DNA of 64,000 nt from positions 8,172,877 through 8,236,876 of the forward strand of contig NZ_CM001403.1 of the NCBI RefSeq assembly GCF_000166195.2, in the 5' to 3' direction. The position numbers were made by a program, and so were the translations under genes. Positions within the stretch are counted from its first letter, which is position 1. Every line of letters starts with the position of its first letter. Shown here piece by piece: positions 25,672 through 34,318 of the stretch. The DNA is from Mucilaginibacter paludis DSM 18603. Lineage in GTDB: Bacteria; Bacteroidota; Bacteroidia; Sphingobacteriales; Sphingobacteriaceae. A model generated the notes under the pieces. The model worked only from the letters and a program-made list of their open reading frames with translations. It had not been told where the DNA came from and did not search any database.

Positions 25672-26511
25672 TTAGTTTTCATTTTTATTGAAAGTTAGCA
25701 GCGGTATCTTTCCATAAAATGAGTAATCCTCTGCATTGGATGGGTAAAATAGCTTTTCAAACACAGATCTTGACTGATGCGTAAATAAAACCAAAAGCGA
25801 AGATTTGCTAGCCTTAATCGCATCTTCTATATCTTCCAGCAGGGTATTGGTAATGTCTCTTTTTTTGTTAAGAATGGTCACTTCGTAATCTGCTTTTTTC
25901 TTTAAAGTGGCTTCCATCAATTCTTTATCAAAACTAAACTCGAAGGGATAAGAGATATGCATCATCTCCACGCTTGCGTTGATGGGCCTTGCAAAAGCAA
26001 CAATCTTTACCAATTCTCTTTCGTAATCGGTCATATCAGACGCATAAAGAATATTTTTCAGCTCTTTTAAATGATAACCACTTGGTATGCAGATCACCGG
26101 TATATGGGAATGAGTGATTAGTTTGGCGGTATGGGTTCCAAATATTTTAGTCAATACACCAGCACCGCGGGTAGCGATACAGATATAAGAACAATCATGT
26201 TTAGCTGCATATTGCATAATGCCATCTACCACATCGATATTGGATACCAGCACCAATTGATGCTGGATTTCGGGTTCATGAATATCATGATAGATTTCGG
26301 CAATGAATGATGTTAATTCCGTTGCTATTTTCTCCCTGAATGCATCGCCATACTCTTTAAATTCACTGTCACTCCAATTGAAAGGCTTTAAAAGATGGTA
26401 AACATGCAGGATGATCAATTCTGCTTTACGTTGCTTCGCTAATTTGACAGCAAACCGGATGGCGGCTTTTGAATTAGTGGACTGATCTGTTGTAACAAGT
26501 ATCTTTTCCAT
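25672..26511 (-). CDS. Tandem-domain universal stress protein
   Basis: A 279-residue cytoplasmic protein with two Usp domains. Domain 1 begins MEKILVTTDQSTNSKAAIRF (Asp of the nucleotide site) and ends with IATRGAGVLTKIFGTHTAKL and IPVICIPSG, close to the G-x2-G-x9-G(S/T) ATP motif. Domain 2 starts KNILYASDMTDYEREL and lacks the full glycine motif (LLVLFTHQSRSVFEKLF). It lies 37 bases after another Usp gene and about 60 bases before the PEGLP-type ATPase. Such Usp proteins often mark anaerobic or stationary-phase adaptation. Confidence 0.9.
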   Translation of the reverse strand: MEKILVTTDQSTNSKAAIRFAVKLAKQRKAELIILHVYHLLKPFNWSDSEFKEYGDAFREKIATELTSFIAEIYHDIHEPEIQHQLVLVSNIDVVDGIMQYAAKHDCSYICIATRGAGVLTKIFGTHTAKLITHSHIPVICIPSGYHLKELKNILYASDMTDYERELVKIVAFARPINASVEMMHISYPFEFSFDKELMEATLKKKADYEVTILNKKRDITNTLLEDIEDAIKASKSSLLVLFTHQSRSVFEKLFYPSNAEDYSFYGKIPLLTFNKNEN

Positions 26512-26548
26512 AATTAATTGTAGTTAAGCTGTCTTAATACAGCATTGA

Positions 26549-27385
26549 TTAATGATGCGCAATGAATAAAGGCATATGAATATCCTTCATCAATCTATCG
26601 GCCATGCTTGATTTAAACCAGCGCGAAACGGCGTTTCGATGATAAGCACCTAATACGATCAGGCAGTTTTTACCGCTTTTTTCAAGATAGGTGACCACTT
26701 CATTTTCCGGGTCGCCATTTAACATTGTATAATCAGCATCTGGATAATGGCAGGCAATAAATTCTTTTACCACGGTTTCGCGGGGGAATTCCATGTACTC
26801 TTTTTCATCGGCAACGGATACCACCTCGGTAGGTTTACTACGTAACCAGGGCATCATATAATTGAACATCTTTATCGCATATACCGATGCCGGTTTTCCA
26901 TCGTATAAAAGCACTACCTTTTCTACATCGCGGTACTCTTTGGGTAAAATTAATACCGGGCACTGTATACCTGCCAATAACTCCCGGATAAATTGTGTAG
27001 GCTGCTGGTCCGCAACATGGCTGAATGTTTCATCCGCGCTAATCAGCAGCAGATCACTGTAGATACTTTCTCTAAGTACTTCGGGTATAGCGAAGCTTGG
27101 ATGATGATGAACGGAGTAGTTAATCTCTGCTTTTTTACAAGCCTGCTCAAAAGCTTCAACCGATTTTACTCTCATTTTTTCATCCTTCTCCAAAAGGTGT
27201 TTCATTTTAACCTGAGACAGCCCCTGCGTTCCTACCAGATCAGCGAGGGTATAGCTGTTGTAAAGAAAGGACTCTAAGAAGACACCTGATAGTAGCGCAT
27301 TGCTATTTTCGCCCAGTTTAATCCCGTAAGTAAGCGTGTTGTTTGCAAACTTCAAACCATCAAAAACTACGCTTATTTTTTTCAT
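26549..27385 (-). CDS. Universal stress protein-like protein (degenerate tandem Usp)
   Basis: From the ATG at 27385 (MKKISVVFDGLKFANNTLTY) this gives 278 residues with two Usp-like Rossmann domains. Domain 1 ends with IQCPVLILPKEY and domain 2 with CLIVLGAYHRNAVSRWFKSS and MPLFIAHH, which retains part of the glycine/serine ATP motif. The upstream in-frame extension (MLPIIAENKNFF) is not family-like. An Fnr/Crp-type palindrome lies 73 bases upstream of this start, supporting both the start choice and low-oxygen control. It heads the Usp-Usp-ATPase transcript. Confidence 0.85.
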   Translation of the reverse strand: MKKISVVFDGLKFANNTLTYGIKLGENSNALLSGVFLESFLYNSYTLADLVGTQGLSQVKMKHLLEKDEKMRVKSVEAFEQACKKAEINYSVHHHPSFAIPEVLRESIYSDLLLISADETFSHVADQQPTQFIRELLAGIQCPVLILPKEYRDVEKVVLLYDGKPASVYAIKMFNYMMPWLRSKPTEVVSVADEKEYMEFPRETVVKEFIACHYPDADYTMLNGDPENEVVTYLEKSGKNCLIVLGAYHRNAVSRWFKSSMADRLMKDIHMPLFIAHH

Positions 27386-27457
27386 ATTATCGCTAAAGAA
27401 ACTTAACCGAAGACGAAAGAAATTCTTGTTTTCGGCAATGATAGGCAACAAGCCAAT

Positions 27458-27475
27458 AAATGATCCTGGTCATTT
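27458..27475. promoter_or_regulatory. Fnr/Crp-like palindrome upstream of Usp operon
   Basis: AAATGAtcctggTCATTT has perfect six-base arms and the TGA-N6-TCA core of Crp/Fnr sites. It lies 73-90 bases upstream of the Usp start at 27385 and just beyond the end of the response-regulator gene. Confidence 0.5.
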
Positions 27476-27496
27476 AAGATGGTTAAAACTTATCGA

Positions 27497-27898
27497 CTAC
27501 AGTGCGAAAAGAGATATAAAAACAACAAAAGCACCGTTTAAAGTTATGTTTATACAATTCATTAGCTCCTTGTCATCGAACGGTTTAATAAGGTAATTGG
27601 CAACGCCTAATTTCCGGGCTTTGTAAACGTCAACAGGCTCTGATTTTGCTGTTGAGAAAATAAATGGGATAAATCTGGTTCGGCTCCTCTTCCTTAAATA
27701 AGCCAGTATCTCAAAGCCATCCATTCCTGGCATGACGATATCACAGATGATCAGCCTGGGAATATTCGATTGGATTTGAAGGATCGCCTGTTGCCCACAA
27801 TTTGCCGTTGTGACGTCAAATCCTGCCAAAGTCAATAACTCTGCAGTGCCGTCTCTGATGTCGTCATTGTCTTCAATGACAAGTATATTTTGCTTCAT
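27497..27898 (-). CDS. Single-domain response regulator
   Basis: A 133-residue CheY-like receiver protein without an output domain. Acidic residues E9, D10 start the fold (ILVIEDNDDI), D53 in LIICDIVMPGMDG is the phospho-acceptor, FSTAKSE provides the Thr switch and LIKPFDD the conserved Lys. The C-terminal tail GAFVVFISLFAL is hydrophobic and unlike the usual last helix, so the end may have been altered by a frameshift. No kinase is adjacent; the histidine kinase at 7.3 kb has no receiver and could be a partner, which is speculation. A perfect Fnr-type box lies about 220 bases upstream. Confidence 0.9.
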   Translation of the reverse strand: MKQNILVIEDNDDIRDGTAELLTLAGFDVTTANCGQQAILQIQSNIPRLIICDIVMPGMDGFEILAYLRKRSRTRFIPFIFSTAKSEPVDVYKARKLGVANYLIKPFDDKELMNCINITLNGAFVVFISLFAL

Positions 27899-28116
27899 AG
27901 CTTGCAGGTGTATTTAAACTGGTGAAATATTAGACTAAAGGAGTATTCTAGGAAGGACTAAATGGACTACAAAATTGAGTTTCAATTGTTTTAAATCAAT
28001 TATTTAATTGACGAATGACCAGAAAAGCATCTTCCGGTCATTGAGCCTCCAAGTGCTTCGCAAACGCTGACTATTCTCAACTGATGCGGATATCTCAGGA
28101 TCGCAGATCATGCGCA

Positions 28117-28130
28117 TTGATTTACATCAA
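28117..28130. promoter_or_regulatory. Perfect Fnr-consensus palindrome
   Basis: TTGATttacATCAA matches the TTGAT-N4-ATCAA consensus of Fnr-family regulators exactly. The nearest gene reading away from it is the response regulator, starting about 220 bases to the left; no gene starts to the right on the plus strand. Confidence 0.5.
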
Positions 28131-28394
28131 ACTAACAGCTTGATAGTTGATAACGTATGAGGGCTACGGCAGAGAACATTTTAAAACCTTCAAAGCAAGT
28201 TAGAAAAGTTAAATTTCCAGGTGACTTGGAATTTGCCCCATATACTTAATTAAATGCTGCGCGAGATTGTATAAACCACACATGATTGCCCCCTGTTGCC
28301 GATTTTCAAATGACCACATTTGCCATTAGCCTTCAAGTTTTTACAATAAGAAATTATATTGGCGGAGAGTGGTCAACGAAATTGGTTTATCCAA

Positions 28395-28503
28395 CTTAAC
28401 AATTAGAGTAAATTTGCTATTTGCGTCATTCGTAGAGTAAGAAACTTTTTTAAATTTAAATCACTGATAATAAGCACCTAAGAACTTAGGCACAGAACTC
28501 TCC
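28395..28503 (+). repeat. Left copy of ~110-bp imperfect direct repeat flanking the island
   Basis: This stretch aligns along its whole length with 56890-57008 on the same strand, including the exact block TGCGTCATTCGTAGAGTAAG (28422-28441) and CTGATAATAAGCAC, and ends in CTCTCC. The two copies bracket the copper island 28.5 kb apart. This copy lacks the CGCCA tail and terminator seen in the right copy. Within it, 28454-28473 is identical over 20 bases to 20850-20869. Confidence 0.7.
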
Positions 28504-28573
28504 CTCTCCTCTATCGTAAGTTGAGTAATTGAAAGATGTTGAATTATAAAAAAACTATTCCGGCAGTTTAACG

Positions 28574-30829
28574 CTACCTGAAAAAGTAACTTAAGTGAAG
28601 CATTGCAGCAAGCTTAGTTCCCGGCGTAAAAGCAATCCCGTTAACAGCAGATTGATTACGTAATCGGGTTTCCGTTTCAAACTGTGTTTCCTTCCACTTC
28701 ACGTTAAAAAGATTGTTAATGGTTAATCCTAACTCATACTTCTTTTTAGTGTAATTTAATACCAGATCGTTTATGAAGTAGCCTTCCGCTCTTAAAGAAT
28801 AATCTTCGTTGGCAGCACGGTCACCCAACCAGCGGTAACGCAGACTTCCGTTAAAACCATCTTTAAAAATGTAAGTGATACCGCCTGTACTGCTCCATAC
28901 CGGTGCCAGAGGAATATAATTCTCGCTTTTAGGATCATCCAAAGAACGGCCATGCGCGTAGTTTACATCTGCATCAAAGTACAGAGAAGTAATAGGCTGA
29001 TAACGTCCTGAGAAGTCGAAACCCAAGCGCTGTGTACGTCCGCTGAAATCAACCGTACCACCGTCACCTGCATAAACATATTCTTTTTGCAGATAGCTGT
29101 ACCATAAAGCGGCGTTAAACAACAAATTCTTAGCAGGTTTGAATACTGTTCCCAGGTCAGCGCCATAAGCAGCAGGCAAGGTTTGCAATCCTTTTTCAGC
29201 AACCACCACGCGGGTATCATTGGAGTGGAAACCTTTGCCTAAGAATAAGTATAACTGTGTTTTTTCTGTAGCTTGGTAATAAAAGTTCAATTTCGGGCTA
29301 ATGATGTTGTTGTTGGCTGTATAGACACCGACACCGTTCAGGGTGCTGTCGCTGGCTAATTTGTTATTGTATTTGTAGTGAAACTGATCAAATCGTAATC
29401 CAGCGTTCAAACTAAATTTAGAACTGAATTGGAATGTTTCATTAACAAAAGCACCTGTCCCCAATTCCGTAATATCGCCCAACTTGAAAGGATTGATGAC
29501 AGTGAAGTTATTTACCGTATTCGACAATTCTGAATTTGTTGTCATATCAAGCCGGGCGTTGATACCTGCTTCTGTAGTGACCTTTGTATCGCCGATATAT
29601 CCTTCATGCAGAAAGCTGCCGTTGTAACCATAAAGGTTACGGGCTTCCCGCTGCCTGATCTCATCACCATTGACGGTATCTACCAGGTAAAAAGTAAAGT
29701 TGGTATGCAGGTCAAATTTATAGCGGGAATAATAAAGCTGATTTTTAATGATATCGTTGTTCGGTAGTGTGGTTAACAGTTGCGCATTGACATTACTACG
29801 GGAAGTAATGCCGCCTTCGTTCGGGTCAATGGCACCATAAAAGCCAACTGTTCCATCATTAACGGCGCTTTCGGGTATTTGGCCGGAAGCTTTCCACTTG
29901 CTGTATAAAGTGGATGCTGTTAGCGTCAACCAGTTTTTATCATTCAGCTTACCGTGGTATTTGGTGAAGAAGTTAAAACGTTTAAAGTGCTGGGGGTTAT
30001 CGAAATAGCTGTCGCTGTAACGATATTCAGAAGCTGCATACCAGGATTGGTTGTTTACTTTGGCCTTCTCACCCAAAATGTTGACCATTCCCATTACTCT
30101 GTAAGTATTGAACTGCCCGGCTTCCACTTTAAGCATATTCGAGCTGATCGCATTTGCTGTGTTAAAGTTCACGAAGCCTGTGACGGCGAGGTCACCTTTT
30201 TCCGCATTATACATACCCTTTTGATAAGTAGTGCTCTCGATGGTTTCCGGAATGATAAAATGGCTGTCCGCGTAGCCTTGCCCGTGCGCCTGGGAAACCA
30301 TATTGATCGGCATTCCGTCAACACTCATATTAATATCCGTTCCGTGGTCATTATCAAAGCCTCGCAAAAAGATTTGTTCGGCTTTACCGCCGCCCTGGTG
30401 CTGCCCGATAAATAATCCGGGTACAATACGCAATACTTCCTGAGAATTGGAAACGCCACGCAATTTAATATGTGTTTCGCTAATCGCTTTATAGGGGTTC
30501 CGATTGTTACCAGTAATTACAACGTCCTGCAAACGGGTTTGCTGCTCCGCTATCCGGGTGGTTTGCCCGTTAACAAATGAAGATAAATTGACTACTTCTT
30601 TACGGTAACCTACCGCAGATATGGTAAACTTTTTGCCGCTTGCTTTCTTAAAGAAAAACTTACCGGCTTCGTCCGTAACATCTGCCTGGCCATTGTCTAA
30701 AGTCACCGTCACGTTATTTACTGCAACATTCGTTGCACTATCTATTATTCGACCAGATAACGAATTTTGCTGAGCAAATGCAGCACGAACAAGGATAATA
30801 AGCAACACTGTAAGTAAAAGTCTCTTCAT
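28574..30829 (-). CDS. TonB-dependent outer-membrane receptor (His-rich plug type)
   Basis: From the ATG at 30829 (MKRLLLTVLLIILVRAAFAQ signal peptide) this is a 751-residue receptor. A carboxypeptidase-D-like beta-sandwich follows (SGRIIDSATNVAVNNVTVTL), then the plug beginning near LQDVVITGNNRNPY, with the distinctive phrases GKAEQIFLRGFDNDHGTDIN and SQAHGQGYADSHFIIPETIE, and a 22-strand barrel to the end. No SusD partner is present, so it is a metal or small-molecule receptor rather than a glycan importer. It is the last gene of the left copper operon, after a hairpin at 30844. A decayed copy of its 3' end is found at 7021-7137. Confidence 0.92.
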   Translation of the reverse strand: MKRLLLTVLLIILVRAAFAQQNSLSGRIIDSATNVAVNNVTVTLDNGQADVTDEAGKFFFKKASGKKFTISAVGYRKEVVNLSSFVNGQTTRIAEQQTRLQDVVITGNNRNPYKAISETHIKLRGVSNSQEVLRIVPGLFIGQHQGGGKAEQIFLRGFDNDHGTDINMSVDGMPINMVSQAHGQGYADSHFIIPETIESTTYQKGMYNAEKGDLAVTGFVNFNTANAISSNMLKVEAGQFNTYRVMGMVNILGEKAKVNNQSWYAASEYRYSDSYFDNPQHFKRFNFFTKYHGKLNDKNWLTLTASTLYSKWKASGQIPESAVNDGTVGFYGAIDPNEGGITSRSNVNAQLLTTLPNNDIIKNQLYYSRYKFDLHTNFTFYLVDTVNGDEIRQREARNLYGYNGSFLHEGYIGDTKVTTEAGINARLDMTTNSELSNTVNNFTVINPFKLGDITELGTGAFVNETFQFSSKFSLNAGLRFDQFHYKYNNKLASDSTLNGVGVYTANNNIISPKLNFYYQATEKTQLYLFLGKGFHSNDTRVVVAEKGLQTLPAAYGADLGTVFKPAKNLLFNAALWYSYLQKEYVYAGDGGTVDFSGRTQRLGFDFSGRYQPITSLYFDADVNYAHGRSLDDPKSENYIPLAPVWSSTGGITYIFKDGFNGSLRYRWLGDRAANEDYSLRAEGYFINDLVLNYTKKKYELGLTINNLFNVKWKETQFETETRLRNQSAVNGIAFTPGTKLAAMLHLSYFFR

Positions 30830-30843
30830 ATAAAATAAACGAA

Positions 30844-30870
30844 GGGCATCCAAAGATTAAAAGGATGCCC
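30844..30870 (-). terminator. Intercistronic hairpin between two TonB receptor genes
   Basis: GGGCATCC (30844-30851) and GGATGCCC (30863-30870) form a perfect eight-base-pair stem with an 11-base loop, 55 bases after the receptor gene ending at 30925. On the minus strand the stem is followed by TTCGTTTATTT. It may be a partial terminator or an RNA-stability element that lowers expression of the last receptor. Confidence 0.6.
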
Positions 30871-30924
30871 TCAAGCTGCGAAGTTAATTAAAAGCTGAAT
30901 GAGGGAAGCTCATTTGTTGATGTG

Positions 30925-33231
30925 TTATCGGCCAAAATGATAAGCTAATCCCAGGGTGAAAGCCCTTGGATCACCTAAGCTGTAGCTATAACCATAAGCT
31001 GACTTGGCACCCTTGGTCGCGTAATATTTATTAAACACATTCAGGGCGTTTATCCAGATCTCTGCCGGACCCCATAGGTAACCGGTGCGAATATTGGTCA
31101 CGCTATAACCCCCGTAGGTGTATCGCTGCAAGTTATCGAGGTAGTATTTGCCGACCTTCTGCTCTTCCAGACCGATGCGGAAACCCTTAATATAATGTGG
31201 CTTGTACATCACCTCTGCGTTACCAATAAAATGCGGCGCGGTCTGCATTTCGTAGCCGCTGTAATTAATACCGCTTTCTACGTAATTTACGAAGGTATGC
31301 AGCGCATTGGTGCCACTCAATCGCAAGTAAAGGTCATCGGTCGGGCGATAAGTCAAACCGTACTCCACACCTTTGTGACGGGTAGCACCGGCATTTTGCG
31401 AAGCATAGGTATTGTTGGCTTGCTGAACGGTAATGATCTCATTGGTGCCGTTCATCAGGTAAAAGCTGTAATCAATGTAAAGCTTGTTTTGCAGCAGGGA
31501 TAGCCAGCCGCCGAGTTCGTAATTTTTAAAAGTCTGCGGCAACAGGTAAGCATTGTTGCTGGCTATGCCGAATACATCCGTTAATTGCGGTGGCACATAA
31601 CCCTCGCTGTAGGTGCCGTAAAAACCGATGCCGTTATGGTTATAGGTAAAGCCAATCTTCGGCGCGACCTTGCCATAATTCACGATCTGCGATGGGCCAC
31701 CGGTCACCGGTGATCCCGGTAAGGCGTTCACAAAAGCATATTGGAAAGCATCATAGCGCAATGCCGCCGATACGCGTAAGCCCTCGGCAATTTTAAAATC
31801 ATAGCTTCCATACGAGCCGAAATTGCTGATTACCGTTTTGTAATTGGCCATCACGATCTCCGGGTTGGGATTCGTAAAACTCACATAATTGGTGATGCCA
31901 TTTTGAGTCTGCTTCTTCACCCAGATAAAATCCTGGTAAAACGACTGTGGACTAACCTCGCCGCTGGTACCGATGATCAATTTACTATCCAGAAATTTAA
32001 AGCGCTGCACATGCTGCAGGTATAAGCCGTAGGACTTAAACGCATTGGTATTGATGTTGCCGCCTGCCGTGTCGGGCGATACTGGATTTGTGGCTTTGCC
32101 GCCTGTCCGGTAAGTTGAAATAGCATAAGACGGATTTTGTGTCACCGAATTATCGCGGTAAAGAAACGTCGCGTTAGTCGAACCGTTCTCACTCCATTTA
32201 TGACTGATGGTCGAGCGTAGGCGAAACGCGTTAGATTTCCGGTAAGTAAACAGCGTGTTCGTCAAATAATTATGCTGGGCAAAATGCGCGCTATCCAGGT
32301 TACCATACATATCACTGAAGAAATTGGTATAGGTAGCGCTGTTCGTCCAGGTGGTGGCGCTGTCGATATGGTAATCCAGCCTGGCGGTGATCGCCGTTTT
32401 ATGAAAATCACTGTACTGGATCGGGCCATCTTTTTGATTAGCATAATAACCGCTTAGCAAAAAACCCACTTTTCCCGAAGTAGAGCCGACCTGCCCGTCA
32501 ACACGGCGGTAGCCTCGATTGCTTGACTGCACACTGGCATAACCTGAGGTATAGACAGGGGGAGCAAGCGTAATAACATTTACCGCACCGCCAATGGCTT
32601 CCGCGCCATACAAGGCCGATGACGGGCCTTTGATCACCTCGATCTCTTTAGCGGCGGTCGCATTCATTTCAAGCAGGCCGTTATGATCAAACACACCGAA
32701 AGTGCGGATTGGCAAGCCATCTTCCAGGAACAGGAACCGGTTATTGGGACCAACTGGCTGGCGGATAGCGATCTGATTATATTCGTTACCTAAGCTGGCC
32801 ATGTTTACGCCACTCACCTTATTCAACAGGTAATCCAAACGCTGTGCCTTGGTATCCTGCATGACTTTCCCGGATATGGTGGAAATTGCGACCGGCGCTT
32901 CGCTTCGTTTTTCGGCAGTACGATTGGCGCTAACCACCACCTGGTTTAATTGATTCTTTGACGGTTGCAAAGCAATAGCCAACATGGTACCGGTTACCGG
33001 TATCCGGCGGGTCTGGTAGCCGATGAAGCTCACTTTTAAAGTCTGATTCTTTGTATTGATCTTAAAGCCGCCATCACTTCCCGAAGTGACTGAAGTGCCG
33101 GTTGTGTCTGTAATTGTCGCACCAGGAATTGGTTCCCTGCTAATGGCATCAAAAATTTTGCCGCGAACAGTTTGTGCAAAGACGTTACCCGCACAACATA
33201 TCACGCATATAAGAAGTATAATTCTTTTCAT
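30925..33231 (-). CDS. TonB-dependent outer-membrane receptor
   Basis: From the ATG at 33231 (MKRIILLICVICCAGNVFAQ signal peptide) this is a 768-residue receptor. A carboxypeptidase-D-like domain (RGKIFDAISREPIPGATITD) precedes the plug (NQVVVSANRTAEKRSEAPVA; LEDGLPIRTFGVFDHNGLLE; VIKGPSSALYGAEAIGGAVN) and the barrel, which ends in GLAYHFGR. The plug is of the BtuB/FecA-like small-ligand class. It is co-directional with the DUF3347, MbnH and MbnP genes upstream but separated from them by a hairpin at 33247. Its place in the cluster makes a copper complex the best guess for the ligand; this is inference. Confidence 0.93.
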   Translation of the reverse strand: MKRIILLICVICCAGNVFAQTVRGKIFDAISREPIPGATITDTTGTSVTSGSDGGFKINTKNQTLKVSFIGYQTRRIPVTGTMLAIALQPSKNQLNQVVVSANRTAEKRSEAPVAISTISGKVMQDTKAQRLDYLLNKVSGVNMASLGNEYNQIAIRQPVGPNNRFLFLEDGLPIRTFGVFDHNGLLEMNATAAKEIEVIKGPSSALYGAEAIGGAVNVITLAPPVYTSGYASVQSSNRGYRRVDGQVGSTSGKVGFLLSGYYANQKDGPIQYSDFHKTAITARLDYHIDSATTWTNSATYTNFFSDMYGNLDSAHFAQHNYLTNTLFTYRKSNAFRLRSTISHKWSENGSTNATFLYRDNSVTQNPSYAISTYRTGGKATNPVSPDTAGGNINTNAFKSYGLYLQHVQRFKFLDSKLIIGTSGEVSPQSFYQDFIWVKKQTQNGITNYVSFTNPNPEIVMANYKTVISNFGSYGSYDFKIAEGLRVSAALRYDAFQYAFVNALPGSPVTGGPSQIVNYGKVAPKIGFTYNHNGIGFYGTYSEGYVPPQLTDVFGIASNNAYLLPQTFKNYELGGWLSLLQNKLYIDYSFYLMNGTNEIITVQQANNTYASQNAGATRHKGVEYGLTYRPTDDLYLRLSGTNALHTFVNYVESGINYSGYEMQTAPHFIGNAEVMYKPHYIKGFRIGLEEQKVGKYYLDNLQRYTYGGYSVTNIRTGYLWGPAEIWINALNVFNKYYATKGAKSAYGYSYSLGDPRAFTLGLAYHFGR

Positions 33232-33246
33232 AAAAGTTAGAAATAT

Positions 33247-33273
33247 ACGTCTGGCGTTTGATCCGCCAGACGT
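33247..33273 (-). terminator. Intercistronic hairpin before the TonB receptor
   Basis: ACGTCTGGCG (33247-33256) and CGCCAGACGT (33264-33273) form a perfect ten-base-pair stem with a seven-base loop between the Met-tailed lipoprotein gene and the receptor gene. On the minus strand ATATTTCTAAC follows, so termination may be partial. Confidence 0.65.
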
Positions 33274-33338
33274 GTGTGTAATAAAGTATGTTGACAGAGA
33301 TGGGATCGTCCTCTTCGATGTGAAGAACACTAATAGTC

Positions 33339-33785
33339 TTACATCTTCATTCCCGGCATGCTGTCGCTGGTTTTTATATTTTGTTTCTTTAAATAATCAC
33401 CAGATGTTTTTAGCAAGACCTTGTACGTACTGTCAAGTTGATTTAACTGCTTCTTTTGGCCGCTAAGATAGCTGCTAACCTGTCCTTCTGATTTTCCTTT
33501 CTGATCCGGATCAAATTTGTGCATCCAGTCCATCATCCGGTCACTAAGTTTTCCTATGCTATCGCTTAAGGGTTTAACATTTTCGGCTTTTGCAGGCATG
33601 GCCCTAATCATGGAATCCAGCGCCATTTTGTTGCTCTCCGCTTTACCATCCTCGCCCATTACCTGGTCATGCAGGCTCAGAACTTCCTTACGCAAGGCAT
33701 TTACATCCGTTTTAGGTTTACAGGCACCCAGCATTATGATCAGGCTCAACAGTAAACTAATCGAAGCAATTTGATTTTTTTCCAT
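33339..33785 (-). CDS. Lipoprotein with Met-rich C-terminus (paralogue of 50122)
   Basis: A 148-residue lipoprotein: the signal peptide ends at the lipobox MLGACKPK. The rest is mostly helical, with RKEVLSLHDQVMGEDGKAES, SDRMMDWMHKFDPDQKGKSE and LDSTYKVLLKTSGDYLKKQN, and it ends SDSMPGMKM. A clear paralogue at 50122-50607 keeps WMHxF, the LDS-Y-K-VL-K-S-DYLK helix and a similar Met-rich tail (DHMKM). Methionine tails of this kind favour Cu(I), so periplasmic copper binding is plausible. It lies five bases after the DUF3347 gene and ends the MbnP-MbnH operon before a hairpin. No known function. Confidence 0.8.
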   Translation of the reverse strand: MEKNQIASISLLLSLIIMLGACKPKTDVNALRKEVLSLHDQVMGEDGKAESNKMALDSMIRAMPAKAENVKPLSDSIGKLSDRMMDWMHKFDPDQKGKSEGQVSSYLSGQKKQLNQLDSTYKVLLKTSGDYLKKQNIKTSDSMPGMKM

Positions 33786-33790
33786 GTTAT

Positions 33791-34285
33791 TTATTTTACA
33801 GGTTTTAATGTTTCGGTGACTTTACTGCAATTGCTCATTCCCATATAAGGGTCTTTCCCTTTATCAGAATCGCTTAGAAAATAACGTTTGGTCATGGTGC
33901 AGTACTGGCGGTAAAGCACGTTATTATTTACCTTCAGTTTTTTAACTAAAGTGTACAGGTTGTTGGAAAGGCTGGCGAAGTGTTCGCGCTGGTGATCGAT
34001 CTTGTTCACCTCACTGATATGTCTGCTGTCATATTCCAATTTAGGCAGTAAAGCTGCTTCATCGGCATTTAACCCTGCTTTGGGGATCTCCCCAATTGAT
34101 GCCAGCAAAGTTTTCGCTTTATTTTCGGCTACTGTACCATCACCACTAACTAAGGCATCTTTTAATGCCAGGTAATTGGTGATCACCGTATTGACGGGCT
34201 TTGTTTGGGCGCTCTGTGCTTTAACGGTTAAAACCGATAGTAATGCCATCGCAAATAATAATGCAGTTGTTTTTAGTGTTTTCAT
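33791..34285 (-). CDS. Exported DUF3347-domain protein
   Basis: A 164-residue periplasmic protein with signal peptide MKTLKTTALLFAMALLSVLT to about residue 23. The helical DUF3347 domain shows NTVITNYLALKDALVSGDGT, HQREHFASLSNNLYTLVKKL and VLYRQYCTMTKRYFLSDSDK, and ends with DPYMGMSNCSKV. The QYC-M and C-terminal Met/Cys phrase are typical of this domain, which also occurs as an extension of CusB-type copper efflux proteins; the Cys and Met residues could bind copper. It is 33 bases after the MbnH gene and five bases before the Met-tailed lipoprotein. Confidence 0.85.
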   Translation of the reverse strand: MKTLKTTALLFAMALLSVLTVKAQSAQTKPVNTVITNYLALKDALVSGDGTVAENKAKTLLASIGEIPKAGLNADEAALLPKLEYDSRHISEVNKIDHQREHFASLSNNLYTLVKKLKVNNNVLYRQYCTMTKRYFLSDSDKGKDPYMGMSNCSKVTETLKPVK

Positions 34286-34318
34286 GTCTGTAGTTTTTAA
34301 ATAGTTAATTTTTCTTTT

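Larger units (their letters stand above)
27899..28573. other. Long non-coding region at the left edge of the copper island
   Basis: About 675 bases without a credible gene. It contains a spaced inverted repeat AATGACC/GGTCATT (28014-28042), a perfect Fnr-type box at 28117 and the left copy of the long direct repeat at 28395. A 10-base TGGCGGAGAG (28360-28369) is the reverse complement of the tail CTCTCCGCCA of the right repeat copy. It must also hold the response-regulator promoter. Confidence 0.6.

Noticed and set aside
29954..30415. Plus-strand frame of 153 codons over the TonB receptor
   Set aside because: Antisense shadow of the receptor plug and barrel.
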